DNA of 20,714 nt from Planctomycetaceae bacterium (GTDB lineage Bacteria; Planctomycetota; Planctomycetia; Pirellulales; Pirellulaceae), in NCBI GenBank assembly GCA_002685655.1, contig NYXM01000030.1:1-20714 (forward strand). Reading direction: 5' to 3'. A program made the translations under genes and the position numbers. A model generated the notes under the pieces. That model saw nothing but the letters and a program-made list of their open reading frames with translations. It was not told the DNA's origin and made no database searches. Below, in pieces: positions 8,475 through 16,722 of this stretch (the first letter of the stretch is position 1; each line of letters starts with the position of its first letter).

Positions 8475-8574
8475 GGAGTCAAAAAGGGGTCATGGTCAAA
8501 AAGGGGTCAGGTACCGTTGTGCGAAGCACGCTGCGGGCCGTTCCGGCAACGGTACCTGACCCCTTTTTGACTCC
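8475..8574. repeat. 25-bp inverted repeat with duplicated outer arm, REP/MITE-like or attenuator-like
   Basis: Inner arms at 8495-8519 and 8547-8571 are perfect 25-bp reverse complements around a 27-nt loop. The left side carries a second copy of the outer end: 8478-8492 repeats 8495-8509 exactly (15 bp, 17-bp period), and 8475-8492 pairs perfectly over 18 bp with 8557-8574. Inside the loop, CCGTT at 8538-8542 can pair with AACGG at 8548-8552, which overlaps the right arm, so two hairpins exclude each other. It fills most of the 136-nt gap between two co-oriented exported-protein genes. It shares GGGGTC(A/G)GG and a five-A/T run with the palindrome at 1296-1370. It could be a dispersed palindromic element or a transcript-level hairpin that lowers expression of the giant gene. 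No gene lies inside it. Confidence 0.82.
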
Positions 8575-8590
8575 CCTTCTTGACACGCCG

Positions 8591-10111
8591 CTACTTCAGC
8601 AGGCTGTTGAGTGTGTAGTAGCCCGTCGTCGTCGACATGCTCGCACCATCAGCTGCTTGGATCCCCTGCGTGATGATCTGATAGACCTGGTCCCGTTGCA
8701 GCGGCAGGTCGACGTAGACTGTTTGTCCGTCGTCGGAGATCGAGCGCACCGTCGCTGCGTCATTGGCCTCGTCGACCTTCGGCGACCCATACTCTCCGTG
8801 GTAGTGATAGTGCCAGTGTTTGAATCTGACGGCGTCGGCGGCGAGAACCGTTTTCGGATCAACGGGGAGTGTGAATCGAACGGCGAAGCCCGTCGGAGTC
8901 AGCTTCATCGAATGCATCTCGAAGGGAATCGTCTTGCCATCCCACGTGACGCGTTGCAGGCCTTCGATCTTACCGCCAACCGAACGCCAGCCGCGCCCGG
9001 TTTGTCCCACCCACAAGCGGCCTGTCTGGTCGAAGCGAATCCGAATGCAGCCAGACTGCAAGTTGTCGATGAAGTTGAACACGGCACCCTGGTATTGGCC
9101 GTTCACTTTCTCCAGTGCCGCACGGAAGATATTCGAGCGCGTCTGATCCCCGATGAAGATCTGTCCGGCGAAGGGGCCGAACTTGCCGTCGGTTTCGTCG
9201 AACTCCGGATTTCCCGGTGAATTGGCCAACTCGCCATGCGGAATCCAGGCCGCCGGCGGCTTGCGCAGCTTCTCGAATTCGGCCTTGTCCAGTTTCTTGC
9301 CCTGACGGTATTCGGGCAGATCGAGCAGTGACGCCGGATAGCCGTAGAACGATCCTTCGGTCAGATGATTCAGCGTGGAGGTACCGATCCATCCGCCCTG
9401 GTTGTCGGTGAAGAACAGTTCATCCTTATTGTTGATTCCGATTCCAGATGCCGATCGCAGGCCACTGGCAAAGGGAATAAACTCTCCCTGGCGTGTGATC
9501 TTTGCCGTCCATCCGTCGTAACCGAGTGACGTCCCCATCGCTGCCCCACCACCTTTGTCGCAAGCAGCGTCCCGAGCGGCGTCGGAGAGATTGATGCTGA
9601 CGTAGTAATTTCCCTCCGAATCGATTACCGGCCCGTGGACGTACTCGCAGTAATTACCACCACTGCGCCAGCGGTCGCAGATTGTCTGGTAGAGATCGGC
9701 GCGTCCGTCGCCATCGGTGTCTCTGACGAGCGTCAGTTCCGGTTTCTGTGCCACGACCACGGCGCTACCATCGGGAGTCATCACACGAATTCCCTGTGGA
9801 TCGTGCAGGCCTTCGGCAAAGCGAGACCACTTTCCCGCCTTGAAACGCCAGATGCCCGCCGTGCGCCCCGCAATGACGGCAGTGCCGTCTTTGGTGAAGT
9901 CGATACCACCGACACCAAACTGCACGGGTTGGCCGTTTTCTACCGGCGTTTGAATCGTCACGACCTGGTAGCCGGCTGGGATCGTTGTCGGCTGGTAAGC
10001 CTGCTCGGCCTGTGCTGCGGTGTCCGTCTCAGCGCCCGCCGCGATGCCCGTCGCGGCGACTGCGTACAGAACCGAAAACAGAAAGGGGACGAGCGGGCGT
10101 TGAGTATTCAT
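8591..10111 (-). CDS. Exported beta-propeller, glucose/sorbosone-dehydrogenase-like (DUF7133-type) protein
   Basis: 506 aa with a clear signal peptide (MNTQRPLVPFLFSVLYAVAA, cleavage near AGA-ET). Residues about 40-430 form a six-bladed-type propeller like those of PQQ-dependent sugar-dehydrogenase relatives: GVGGIDFTKDG, LHDPQGIRVM, DTDGDGRADLYQTI, HGPVIDSEGNYYVSINLSD, GLRSASGIGIN, DELFFTDNQGGW, GQIFIGDQTRS. The last 75 residues (LTPTGFAVRFTLPVD onward, with KHWHYHYHGEYGSP) form a beta-rich C-terminal domain often seen behind this propeller in planctomycetes. No CxxCH is present, so it would need a partner to accept electrons. The heme proteins encoded on either side, 47 nt upstream and 136 nt downstream, are natural candidates (inference). 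No strong Shine-Dalgarno sequence precedes the ATG at 10111, which may mean coupling to the upstream gene. Whether it binds PQQ, or catalyses anything, cannot be told from sequence alone. Confidence 0.88.
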   Translation of the reverse strand: MNTQRPLVPFLFSVLYAVAATGIAAGAETDTAAQAEQAYQPTTIPAGYQVVTIQTPVENGQPVQFGVGGIDFTKDGTAVIAGRTAGIWRFKAGKWSRFAEGLHDPQGIRVMTPDGSAVVVAQKPELTLVRDTDGDGRADLYQTICDRWRSGGNYCEYVHGPVIDSEGNYYVSINLSDAARDAACDKGGGAAMGTSLGYDGWTAKITRQGEFIPFASGLRSASGIGINNKDELFFTDNQGGWIGTSTLNHLTEGSFYGYPASLLDLPEYRQGKKLDKAEFEKLRKPPAAWIPHGELANSPGNPEFDETDGKFGPFAGQIFIGDQTRSNIFRAALEKVNGQYQGAVFNFIDNLQSGCIRIRFDQTGRLWVGQTGRGWRSVGGKIEGLQRVTWDGKTIPFEMHSMKLTPTGFAVRFTLPVDPKTVLAADAVRFKHWHYHYHGEYGSPKVDEANDAATVRSISDDGQTVYVDLPLQRDQVYQIITQGIQAADGASMSTTTGYYTLNSLLK

Positions 10112-10158
10112 GTGATTGGTCTTTCAAAAATGGCCGGCAGCTACTCACACCAGCAACG

Positions 10159-13100
10159 TTACTTGCCTGCGGCAATTCCCCCAGCCTCCAGGTAGGCCAG
10201 CAGATCGAGGATCTCCTCCCGAGTCAGCGTCGAAACCGCCTCCGTCGGCATACTGGATACCTTCGTCGGGGCCTTTTTCTCGACCTCTTTCTTGACGACA
10301 TGCACGATCGTCTCGGGTAATTCGGGTTTGGGCATTACGCTCAAGGTCTTCCCGTCATCGTCAACGATTAAGCCCACCACCACTCGCCCGTCGCTGGTGA
10401 CGATCTGCCAAGTGAGAAAGTCCTTGTTGATTTCACTCGAGGGTTCGAGTATCTGTTGCAAGAGTTTCCGTCCCTTGTGTTGCGAGGCGACCTTGGTCAG
10501 GTCAGGACCGTTGCGGGCGCCCTGACCACCGACCGGATGACACTTGACGCAGCCGGCTTTCAAAAACGCGATCATGCCGCGTTTCACACCCTGTTCTGTT
10601 GTGCGCTGCGACGTCATGTCGGCATCGGCGGCCAATTCCTCAAGGGTCCATTTCCTGACGAAAGGCGGTGAATCGGGTGCCGGAGTTTCCTCCAGGTCAT
10701 ACAGACCCAATTCACGCACGGCCGGGCTCTGGCCGTAATAGGACGTGACTTTCAATTCCAGCGTGTGACATTGGGTACGCGGAAACTCGACCAACAAGAG
10801 ATTGTTGTCATACTTGGCGTCCGCCACCGTCTTGACCGTCTTGCCATTGACAATCAGCTCAAAGCTCTTGGGAGCATAATCATGATGCTTGTAACCCAAC
10901 AGCGTGGCGGCTGAAACTGGGTGCGGTTTGGCAAGCGTGAGATTCAGGCTATAGGTTTTTTGGCTGTTAGTTTCATCCCAATAGGTGTGCGGGGAACCGT
11001 CGACGGCCCCCTGCGGCCCGATGGCACCACCGTCTTTGCCGCCAGCGCTAATCGCCTTGGCTTTCATCGCAAAGTTAGTTCGCCTGTCCAGGCCTAGCTT
11101 GCGCATTTGCTGGACCAGCCGTTCTGTGGAGTCATAGGCGCCGGGATTGTTGCTGGCTATCGGCAACGGTTTGGCCTTGGATGGATCGAGTACCAATGTG
11201 ATGTAAAACTCGGCGGCATCCTTAGCCGGTATGCTGAGCGTGTCGCCGTCCCAGACGCCAGCGCTGGTTTGAATCTTGAGGATTTTATCCTTGAGGATTC
11301 TGAACCGTACTGGCTCAGTAGCGCCGGTCGTTGCGAAGTAGTAGTGCATGACCTGGTCGCTTTCGAATGCTATCTGCTGTTCGTAGTCAACATCGTTGAT
11401 TCGAAACAGGAAGGTCGGCGCCTGAACTCCGTCGAACCGATATCCTCCAAACTGCGCGCCCTCTGGTGGCTTGCGGTCGATAAACGCCGTCGTCTCTTTC
11501 ATCTCGGCCTTCGATTTCTCGATCCGCCATGCCTGGTTGTTGATGTAGTCCTTGAAGCCCTGGTTGATCGGTCCGCTCTTCCCCAGGGGAATGAAGCATT
11601 CGACAAAACCGATGTCGCGAGCGGCCGCACCAAAATGGTTGTAGCCAGCGCCCCGGCCCGTGCGCTCGGTCTTCAGATTGAGAAATCCGCCGGCCCAAGC
11701 CTGCTTCACACTAAACGTCGAGGGATCGAAAATGTAGTTGTATCCACCGGGGAGGCCTACGCTCAGTGCCCGGTTAGAGACGTCGGCCATCGCCACGCGG
11801 TAGACAAGCGGTCGGTCCTTGACCACCACTTCGAAGAGACCGACCGGTAACTGCGGCTCAGCCTGCTTGACTTCCCAGACTTCCTGTGGCCCGCGGTTCT
11901 CCGGTTCATTCAGCATCTTCATAAATGCGATCAGCGAACGGACCTCCTGTGGCGTCAAATGCGGGTAAGGCGGCATACTTGGCGGATAGGCGCTGCCCAA
12001 CTGTGGGGCAGTTTCTCTGATCGCCAAGTGCTGGTTGGGTTGGCGAATGGATTTCGCAATGTACTTGTCGTCGACGATGATTGACTGGACACCGGCCGGC
12101 TTGACGAGCACCTCACGCTGGCGCGTCGACTTACCGATCAAGCCATACCATTTGGGTCCTGCCTTGCCAGACTCTCCAGCCGGTTGCGCGGAATGGCACA
12201 TGCTGCAATAGACTTGATGCAACCGTGCGCCGGCGGCCACCAGGTCGATCTGCTCGCCGTTTACCTCGAGGGCGGCCAGATCCGGCAACTTGTTGGCAAA
12301 GGTTTGATAGTCGGCTTCGAGCGTCTTCACCTCCGGCGCGCTGCCATGTACTTTCATCCGATAGAACAACCTGAATTTCTGGTCCTTGGTCAAAGGCATC
12401 GGCCCATCGAAAACAAAGGCCGGGCTGAAATAAGGCATACCTGACACGATGAACCACTTGGTCGGGAAACGCTGGTTCGTCGGATGGTCGAAGATTGTTA
12501 ACCCGGCGCTGCCAATCGCCAGCGGACCTTTGAACGTCAACCAACGGGCTCCCTTGCCATGTACATTTTTGTCTTCGTTTTGGCCTTCGCTGTTGAGAAA
12601 TGACCATTTGAGGAGTTGCTTGCTCAATCGAAGAGACAAACCGGCGTAAGCGGCCGACGCCCCGACGGTGACCGCCTTTCTGGCCGTAAACAGGTGTTGC
12701 CAGTCCAGCGTGTACGAACCGTCTTCGTTGGGTGCGCTGACTCGTATCACACGCTCTTCGCCAAGCAGCTCCGGCTCATCCGGCGGGTGATAGCTCTGCC
12801 TTAAACGGATTTCGGCCGAGAAGTCGGCTTGGGTCTCGATCTTGACATCGATCGTCTCGTTGCGGCCGGCCGACACACCCTGGCGATTCTCTTCCCAGTA
12901 ATTGAGCTTGTCGATCTCTTTCAAGCTGAACCAGGCCGCGCGGTGCCAGAGGTGATCGCTTGGACGAAAGTCGGTCAGGGCCATGCCATCCAACGTGGCC
13001 AACGGATGAAAGCAGGGCTTGCGGTGATCCTTTCCATGATTGAATTGCCAAACGACCTTGCCATGGTTGGTCAGCGCCACTGAATCATCGGTCTTGACCC

Positions 13101-13194
13101 AGGCCAGCTTCAGCTCCTCCGCTGCGTGGGACGCGGCGAGTGGGCACAACGCGGCAATCGCCACGGCAAGATAGATCACACGAGTTGAGCGCAT
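10159..13194 (-). CDS. Exported DUF6807 / di-heme cytochrome c fusion with discoidin-like domain
   Basis: 1011 aa. ATG at 13194 with AGGAGA 8 nt upstream and a signal peptide ending near SHA-AE (residue 25). Residues about 28-300 are a diverged DUF6807 domain (D80-HLWHRAAWFSL, compare DHPHHRG of the stand-alone copy). A class-I-type cytochrome c follows at about 315-430: C330-SMCH, then PSMPPYPHLTPQEVRSLIAFMKML. Residues about 440-680 are beta-rich (LPGGYNYIFDPSTFSVKQAW) and recall the domain seen between heme modules of other planctomycetal cytochromes, but I cannot name it firmly. About 705-835 is discoidin-like (GAVDGSPHTYWDE, AVRELGLYDL). The C-terminus is the Pirellula/Verrucomicrobium heme module with C882-VKCH and TREEILDLLAYLEAGG. 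It is the first gene of the minus-strand cluster, facing the divergent spacer. It probably binds a sugar-like ligand and relays electrons (inference). Confidence 0.9.
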   Translation of the reverse strand: MRSTRVIYLAVAIAALCPLAASHAAEELKLAWVKTDDSVALTNHGKVVWQFNHGKDHRKPCFHPLATLDGMALTDFRPSDHLWHRAAWFSLKEIDKLNYWEENRQGVSAGRNETIDVKIETQADFSAEIRLRQSYHPPDEPELLGEERVIRVSAPNEDGSYTLDWQHLFTARKAVTVGASAAYAGLSLRLSKQLLKWSFLNSEGQNEDKNVHGKGARWLTFKGPLAIGSAGLTIFDHPTNQRFPTKWFIVSGMPYFSPAFVFDGPMPLTKDQKFRLFYRMKVHGSAPEVKTLEADYQTFANKLPDLAALEVNGEQIDLVAAGARLHQVYCSMCHSAQPAGESGKAGPKWYGLIGKSTRQREVLVKPAGVQSIIVDDKYIAKSIRQPNQHLAIRETAPQLGSAYPPSMPPYPHLTPQEVRSLIAFMKMLNEPENRGPQEVWEVKQAEPQLPVGLFEVVVKDRPLVYRVAMADVSNRALSVGLPGGYNYIFDPSTFSVKQAWAGGFLNLKTERTGRGAGYNHFGAAARDIGFVECFIPLGKSGPINQGFKDYINNQAWRIEKSKAEMKETTAFIDRKPPEGAQFGGYRFDGVQAPTFLFRINDVDYEQQIAFESDQVMHYYFATTGATEPVRFRILKDKILKIQTSAGVWDGDTLSIPAKDAAEFYITLVLDPSKAKPLPIASNNPGAYDSTERLVQQMRKLGLDRRTNFAMKAKAISAGGKDGGAIGPQGAVDGSPHTYWDETNSQKTYSLNLTLAKPHPVSAATLLGYKHHDYAPKSFELIVNGKTVKTVADAKYDNNLLLVEFPRTQCHTLELKVTSYYGQSPAVRELGLYDLEETPAPDSPPFVRKWTLEELAADADMTSQRTTEQGVKRGMIAFLKAGCVKCHPVGGQGARNGPDLTKVASQHKGRKLLQQILEPSSEINKDFLTWQIVTSDGRVVVGLIVDDDGKTLSVMPKPELPETIVHVVKKEVEKKAPTKVSSMPTEAVSTLTREEILDLLAYLEAGGIAAGK

Positions 13195-13244
13195 TGCCGA
13201 ACTCTCCTGATTTGAGGAAACAGTCGCCTTGTTGTGCCCGATCC

Positions 13245-13305
13245 GTCATGTTCGCTGTATAAAACAGGATAAAGACAGTATACATTAATTAGTTGGTGGT
13301 CACTA
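13245..13305. promoter_or_regulatory. Probable divergent promoter region
   Basis: This is the AT-rich core of the spacer between the minus-strand cluster and the plus-strand HzsA-like/ackA pair. It holds several -10-like hexamers: TATAAA at 13258 and TATACA at 13279 on plus, and TATACT (13282-13277) and TATACA (13261-13256) on minus. None has a convincing -35 at 16-18 nt, so exact start sites are not assigned. The divergent gene layout itself is the main support. Confidence 0.35.
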
Positions 13306-13359
13306 CGGTGAGCCGTGGAAACCAACCCTACGGCCAGACGAATCGGCAATCACAGCAAC

Positions 13360-13365
13360 AAGGAG
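13360..13365 (+). promoter_or_regulatory. Start-deciding ribosome binding site of the HzsA-like gene
   Basis: AAGGAG, 6 nt before the GTG at 13372. The longer in-frame extension back to GTG 13315 lacks a comparable site and would put 19 polar residues before the signal peptide. Confidence 0.7.
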
Positions 13366-13371
13366 AACGCC

Positions 13372-16300
13372 GTGCTATTGAGAATCGAGTCACACTGGCG
13401 AGACCTTCCCACGGTACGAACGAGCTGCTTTGTCGTTAGGGCGCTAGCTCTGGTGATGGTCGCGATCTTCGGACTGGCTGAGCGCGTGCCTGTCGCGGCT
13501 GGCGCTGCGGAATCGGGCGAGGACGACTGGACTCGTCACGGCATCGTTTTCGTTCAGGCGACGACGGATCAGCGCATCCAGCGTGCGGCCGATATGGATC
13601 TTGCCCGCAGCACGTTCATCCTGCTGGACAACCACGCCGCTCCCCGCCCCGGCAACAAATTAATGACGCTCATCCCTGCAGCGGGCGACGGAAAGCTCCG
13701 TGACATCACACCGATCAAAGGAGCTTACGTTGCCGACCCGGCAGTCTCCTACGACGGCAAGACGATTATCTTCAGCATGGCCACCAAAGCAGATCCGTGG
13801 TACCACCTCTATGTCGTCAGTCCCGACGGCACAGGATTGAAGCAACTTACTTCTGGCGAGGCCGATGACGTGTCGCCGCAGTTCTTACCCGACGGCAAGA
13901 TTGTGTTCATTTCCAATCGCAGTGGAGTGCGTGGCGAGTACCACGGACACCGCATGACGGCGGTGCATCGCATGAACGCCGACGGCAGCGGTATTGAACT
14001 GACTAGCATGTTCAACTGCACCGACGAGTTCGAGCCGGCCGTGACCAACGACGGCCGTGTGGTCTTCAGCCGCTGGCAGGTGTTTCAGTGCAATGCCAAG
14101 AATGAAACACTGCTGCACAGCATGAACCCAGACGGTACGAATGAAGGAAGTCTGTACGGTCACATTCGTCGCCCGGTTTGGAAGCTCAATCGATACAAAG
14201 GTCTGCAAGTCACACATCCTCGCCAGATGCCCGATGGACGGTTCCTCTGTATGACCCAATTCGGGCCGGCGCTGTTTAGCAATCAGCATGAAGAAGTGCT
14301 GCTCCGCGATGTCTTGGCTGAACGGAACCCATCGATCAAGGGCCGGTTCTGCACTCCAGAACCGTTGTCCAACGGCAAGATCCTCACCAGCTACACCGAC
14401 GTGCGCGTCGAAAAACTACCCCCAGATCCCAAGAATCCGAAGAAACCACCGGCGGTGCGAAACCACGTCGACCACGGCGTCTACTTGCTGGACTTCGACG
14501 GAGGTCAGTTGAACGCTGTTTACGACAATCCGGGCACCAGCGAGATCGACGCGGTCGCCTTGGCACCTCGCACGAAACCACCGGTGTTTCCGGACAAGAT
14601 AAAGCCCGATGAGAAAACCGCTCGGTTTGCCTGCATGAGTATTTTCGACACGCGGGACAGCGATCAACATCACAAGATCAAGTACTGCCGAGTCATCGCC
14701 AGCGTATCCAACGCGTATCGACTGCAGCCCAAGAACCACCTGGGCGTTGTGACTCAGGTGCTGGGCACCGTGCCGGTGGCCTCGGACGGGTCACTCTTTT
14801 TCGAAGCCCCGGCCGACACCAACTGGTCGCTGCAAGCCTACAACGAGCTGGGTGAGGTGGTCCGCGATCACATGACGTGGGTTTACGGCCGGCCGGGCGA
14901 GATCAAGGTCTGTGCCGGTTGCCACGGCAACCGTGGTTTCGCAGCGAAAGAAAGCCGCTGCACATCCTGCCATGAAAAACCAGGTGCCAAGTTTCTTGCT
15001 AAGGATCATCCCAAGGCGGTCAGGCTGGGCGGTCCATTGTTCACTGATGAACCGGGCACACTTCAGTACCGGGGCTGTGTAAACGTCAACGGCGAAAGTG
15101 CCAACATCCGTGGAGTGAGCACCAGAGAAGATTCGGCCTTCGTCGAAGGAGTCAACTTGGTGGGCAACGATTGGGGACCACTTTGGTTTCCACCGGCCGA
15201 AACGAAGCATCCCGCGTCAACCGATCTGCTGCGAGAACTCAAGCGACTCGAAGGCCGAGACGCCAGCCAACGCCGCAGCGCAGCGATCAATCTAGGCTGG
15301 CTCAAAGCACGTTCGTCCAGCGAGGCGCTGATCAAAGCGCTGGACGATTCCGATGAGGGAGTTCGACGCGAAGCGGTATTGGCGTTGATCGGCAGCGCCT
15401 CGGCCGACGCAGTCGACCCGCTGATCGACCGGCTGGCTGACCGAAACTGGGCGGTGCGTTCGATCGCCCACACCGCCTTGCTGGCCGTCACGGGTCAGTC
15501 GCTGCCGTTTGAGCCAGAGGCGAAGTCATCAGTCAGAAAGGCGCAAGCCGCCGCCTGGGCTCAGTGGTGGAAACAAGGTTCCATCACGTGGTGTGCTGAG
15601 TTGCGCAAACGGCTGACCGCGAATCCCAACGATCGATATGCCATCAAAGCCCTGGCGCACCTGGGTGGCGAGGCCGATGTGGAGACTTTGATTGCAGTGG
15701 TCTCCAAGGCCAAGGGCACCGCTCGTTCGTATGCAATCCGCGCCCTCGGTTCGCTACGAGCCGTCGGGGCTGTGGACTTATTGGCCCGGATCGTCGAGAG
15801 TGAGAAGAAAGATCCTCATCTTGGAGCAGCGGTCGAGGCCCTCGGTCAAATCGGTGGACCGAAAGCGGCACGGGCGCTGGTCTACGCGCTGGATCATCAC
15901 GCCGAAACTCAAATTGCTTGCTGGCGGCACAGTCCAACTTACCGCATTCTTTTGGCCATGGCCAACGTCGGCCCGCAAGCCTGCCGCAGCGCCGTGCCGC
16001 GCGTGCTGCTGACGACCGAGTGCGACGTGGATCGGCTCACGCTCTACGAATTAGACACTATCGAACGGCTGATTCGTCACATCGTTCGTCTCGATGGTCG
16101 CGGCCCCCAGGTCGTTCAGACCGTCCTGGAACTGCTCGATGGCAAGCCAACGGTCGAGTGCAAAAACCCGGCACTGGCCAAGGCGTTGAAGGCCGAGGAC
16201 ATGAACATCCAAAGCCCTTTGTCCGGACTCGGGCATTCGACGCACTACCTGATGCTTGCGGCAACGGACGCACGCACGGCGCCGCAAATCGCGGAGCTGT

Positions 16301-16722
16301 TGAAGCATCGGGATTTGTACGTGCGTTGGTACGCAGCCCGCACGCTGGGCTTACTGGGTAATCGAGACGTTGTCCCACAGATCATCGCCGCTCTACAGGC
16401 TGGGCCGCGCGAGGCGACGGTGCCGATCTCCGGCCACATGGACAAGCATCGTTACGGGGCGCCGTTCCCACGCTACCGCTGGGCGTTGGCCGAGGCACTT
16501 TCGTATCTGCCCACGTCAGAAGGGACGAAAGCACTGATGGCCGAAGCCGCGGATCACCGCAACATTAGCGACACCCGTTACGCAGCTCTGAAAGGCCTGT
16601 CGCGCATCGGCACTCCTCAAGTTGTCCCCGTCCTCCAAAAAGCAGCTCGTGACGACTTCAATTCCATCTGTCGCGATCTGGCTCGGCAAAGTGTGGAGCA
16701 GTTGGAGACGGGAACGAGATGA
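13372..16722 (+). CDS. HzsA-related exported di-heme protein with C-terminal HEAT repeats
   Basis: 1116 aa from GTG 13372, chosen for its AAGGAG. An N-terminal hydrophobic stretch at about 20-35 followed by AAGAAES suggests a signal peptide. Residues about 53-440 form a TolB/PD40-like propeller of the hydrazine-synthase-alpha-related type (VSYDGKTIIFSM, YHLYVVSPDGTGLKQLTSGE, FLPDGKIVFISNR, MNADGSG). At about 480-600 lies the heme region with two CxxCH motifs 16 residues apart (C514-AGCH, C530-TSCH). From about 617 to the end are HEAT repeats (QRRSAAINLGWL, GVRREAVLALIG, NWAVRSIAHTALL, YVRWYAARTLGLLG). HzsA-related proteins are widespread in planctomycetes that do not perform anammox, so this is not evidence for hydrazine synthesis. 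In hydrazine synthase a Tyr shortly after the first CxxCH acts as heme ligand; here GNRGF follows and no Tyr is seen. It overlaps the acetate kinase gene by 4 nt. Redox partner unknown. Confidence 0.9.
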   Translation: MLLRIESHWRDLPTVRTSCFVVRALALVMVAIFGLAERVPVAAGAAESGEDDWTRHGIVFVQATTDQRIQRAADMDLARSTFILLDNHAAPRPGNKLMTLIPAAGDGKLRDITPIKGAYVADPAVSYDGKTIIFSMATKADPWYHLYVVSPDGTGLKQLTSGEADDVSPQFLPDGKIVFISNRSGVRGEYHGHRMTAVHRMNADGSGIELTSMFNCTDEFEPAVTNDGRVVFSRWQVFQCNAKNETLLHSMNPDGTNEGSLYGHIRRPVWKLNRYKGLQVTHPRQMPDGRFLCMTQFGPALFSNQHEEVLLRDVLAERNPSIKGRFCTPEPLSNGKILTSYTDVRVEKLPPDPKNPKKPPAVRNHVDHGVYLLDFDGGQLNAVYDNPGTSEIDAVALAPRTKPPVFPDKIKPDEKTARFACMSIFDTRDSDQHHKIKYCRVIASVSNAYRLQPKNHLGVVTQVLGTVPVASDGSLFFEAPADTNWSLQAYNELGEVVRDHMTWVYGRPGEIKVCAGCHGNRGFAAKESRCTSCHEKPGAKFLAKDHPKAVRLGGPLFTDEPGTLQYRGCVNVNGESANIRGVSTREDSAFVEGVNLVGNDWGPLWFPPAETKHPASTDLLRELKRLEGRDASQRRSAAINLGWLKARSSSEALIKALDDSDEGVRREAVLALIGSASADAVDPLIDRLADRNWAVRSIAHTALLAVTGQSLPFEPEAKSSVRKAQAAAWAQWWKQGSITWCAELRKRLTANPNDRYAIKALAHLGGEADVETLIAVVSKAKGTARSYAIRALGSLRAVGAVDLLARIVESEKKDPHLGAAVEALGQIGGPKAARALVYALDHHAETQIACWRHSPTYRILLAMANVGPQACRSAVPRVLLTTECDVDRLTLYELDTIERLIRHIVRLDGRGPQVVQTVLELLDGKPTVECKNPALAKALKAEDMNIQSPLSGLGHSTHYLMLAATDARTAPQIAELLKHRDLYVRWYAARTLGLLGNRDVVPQIIAALQAGPREATVPISGHMDKHRYGAPFPRYRWALAEALSYLPTSEGTKALMAEAADHRNISDTRYAALKGLSRIGTPQVVPVLQKAARDDFNSICRDLARQSVEQLETGTR

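Noticed and set aside
7964..9220. 418-aa plus-strand open frame crossing the palindrome and two gene ends
   Set aside because: It lies antisense to the giant gene and the propeller gene, which have clear domain motifs. Its translation is low-complexity, Arg/Ser/Val-rich and matches no family, as expected of a GC-rich shadow frame.
13085..13285. 66-aa minus-strand frame across the start of the DUF6807-cytochrome gene
   Set aside because: It overlaps the well-supported start, SD and signal peptide in another frame, and runs through the probable promoter.
13372..16722. Interpretation as true hydrazine synthase alpha, implying anammox
   Set aside because: HzsA-related proteins are common in planctomycetes without anammox, the Tyr near the catalytic heme is not seen, and no hzsB/hzsC or hydrazine dehydrogenase gene is nearby.
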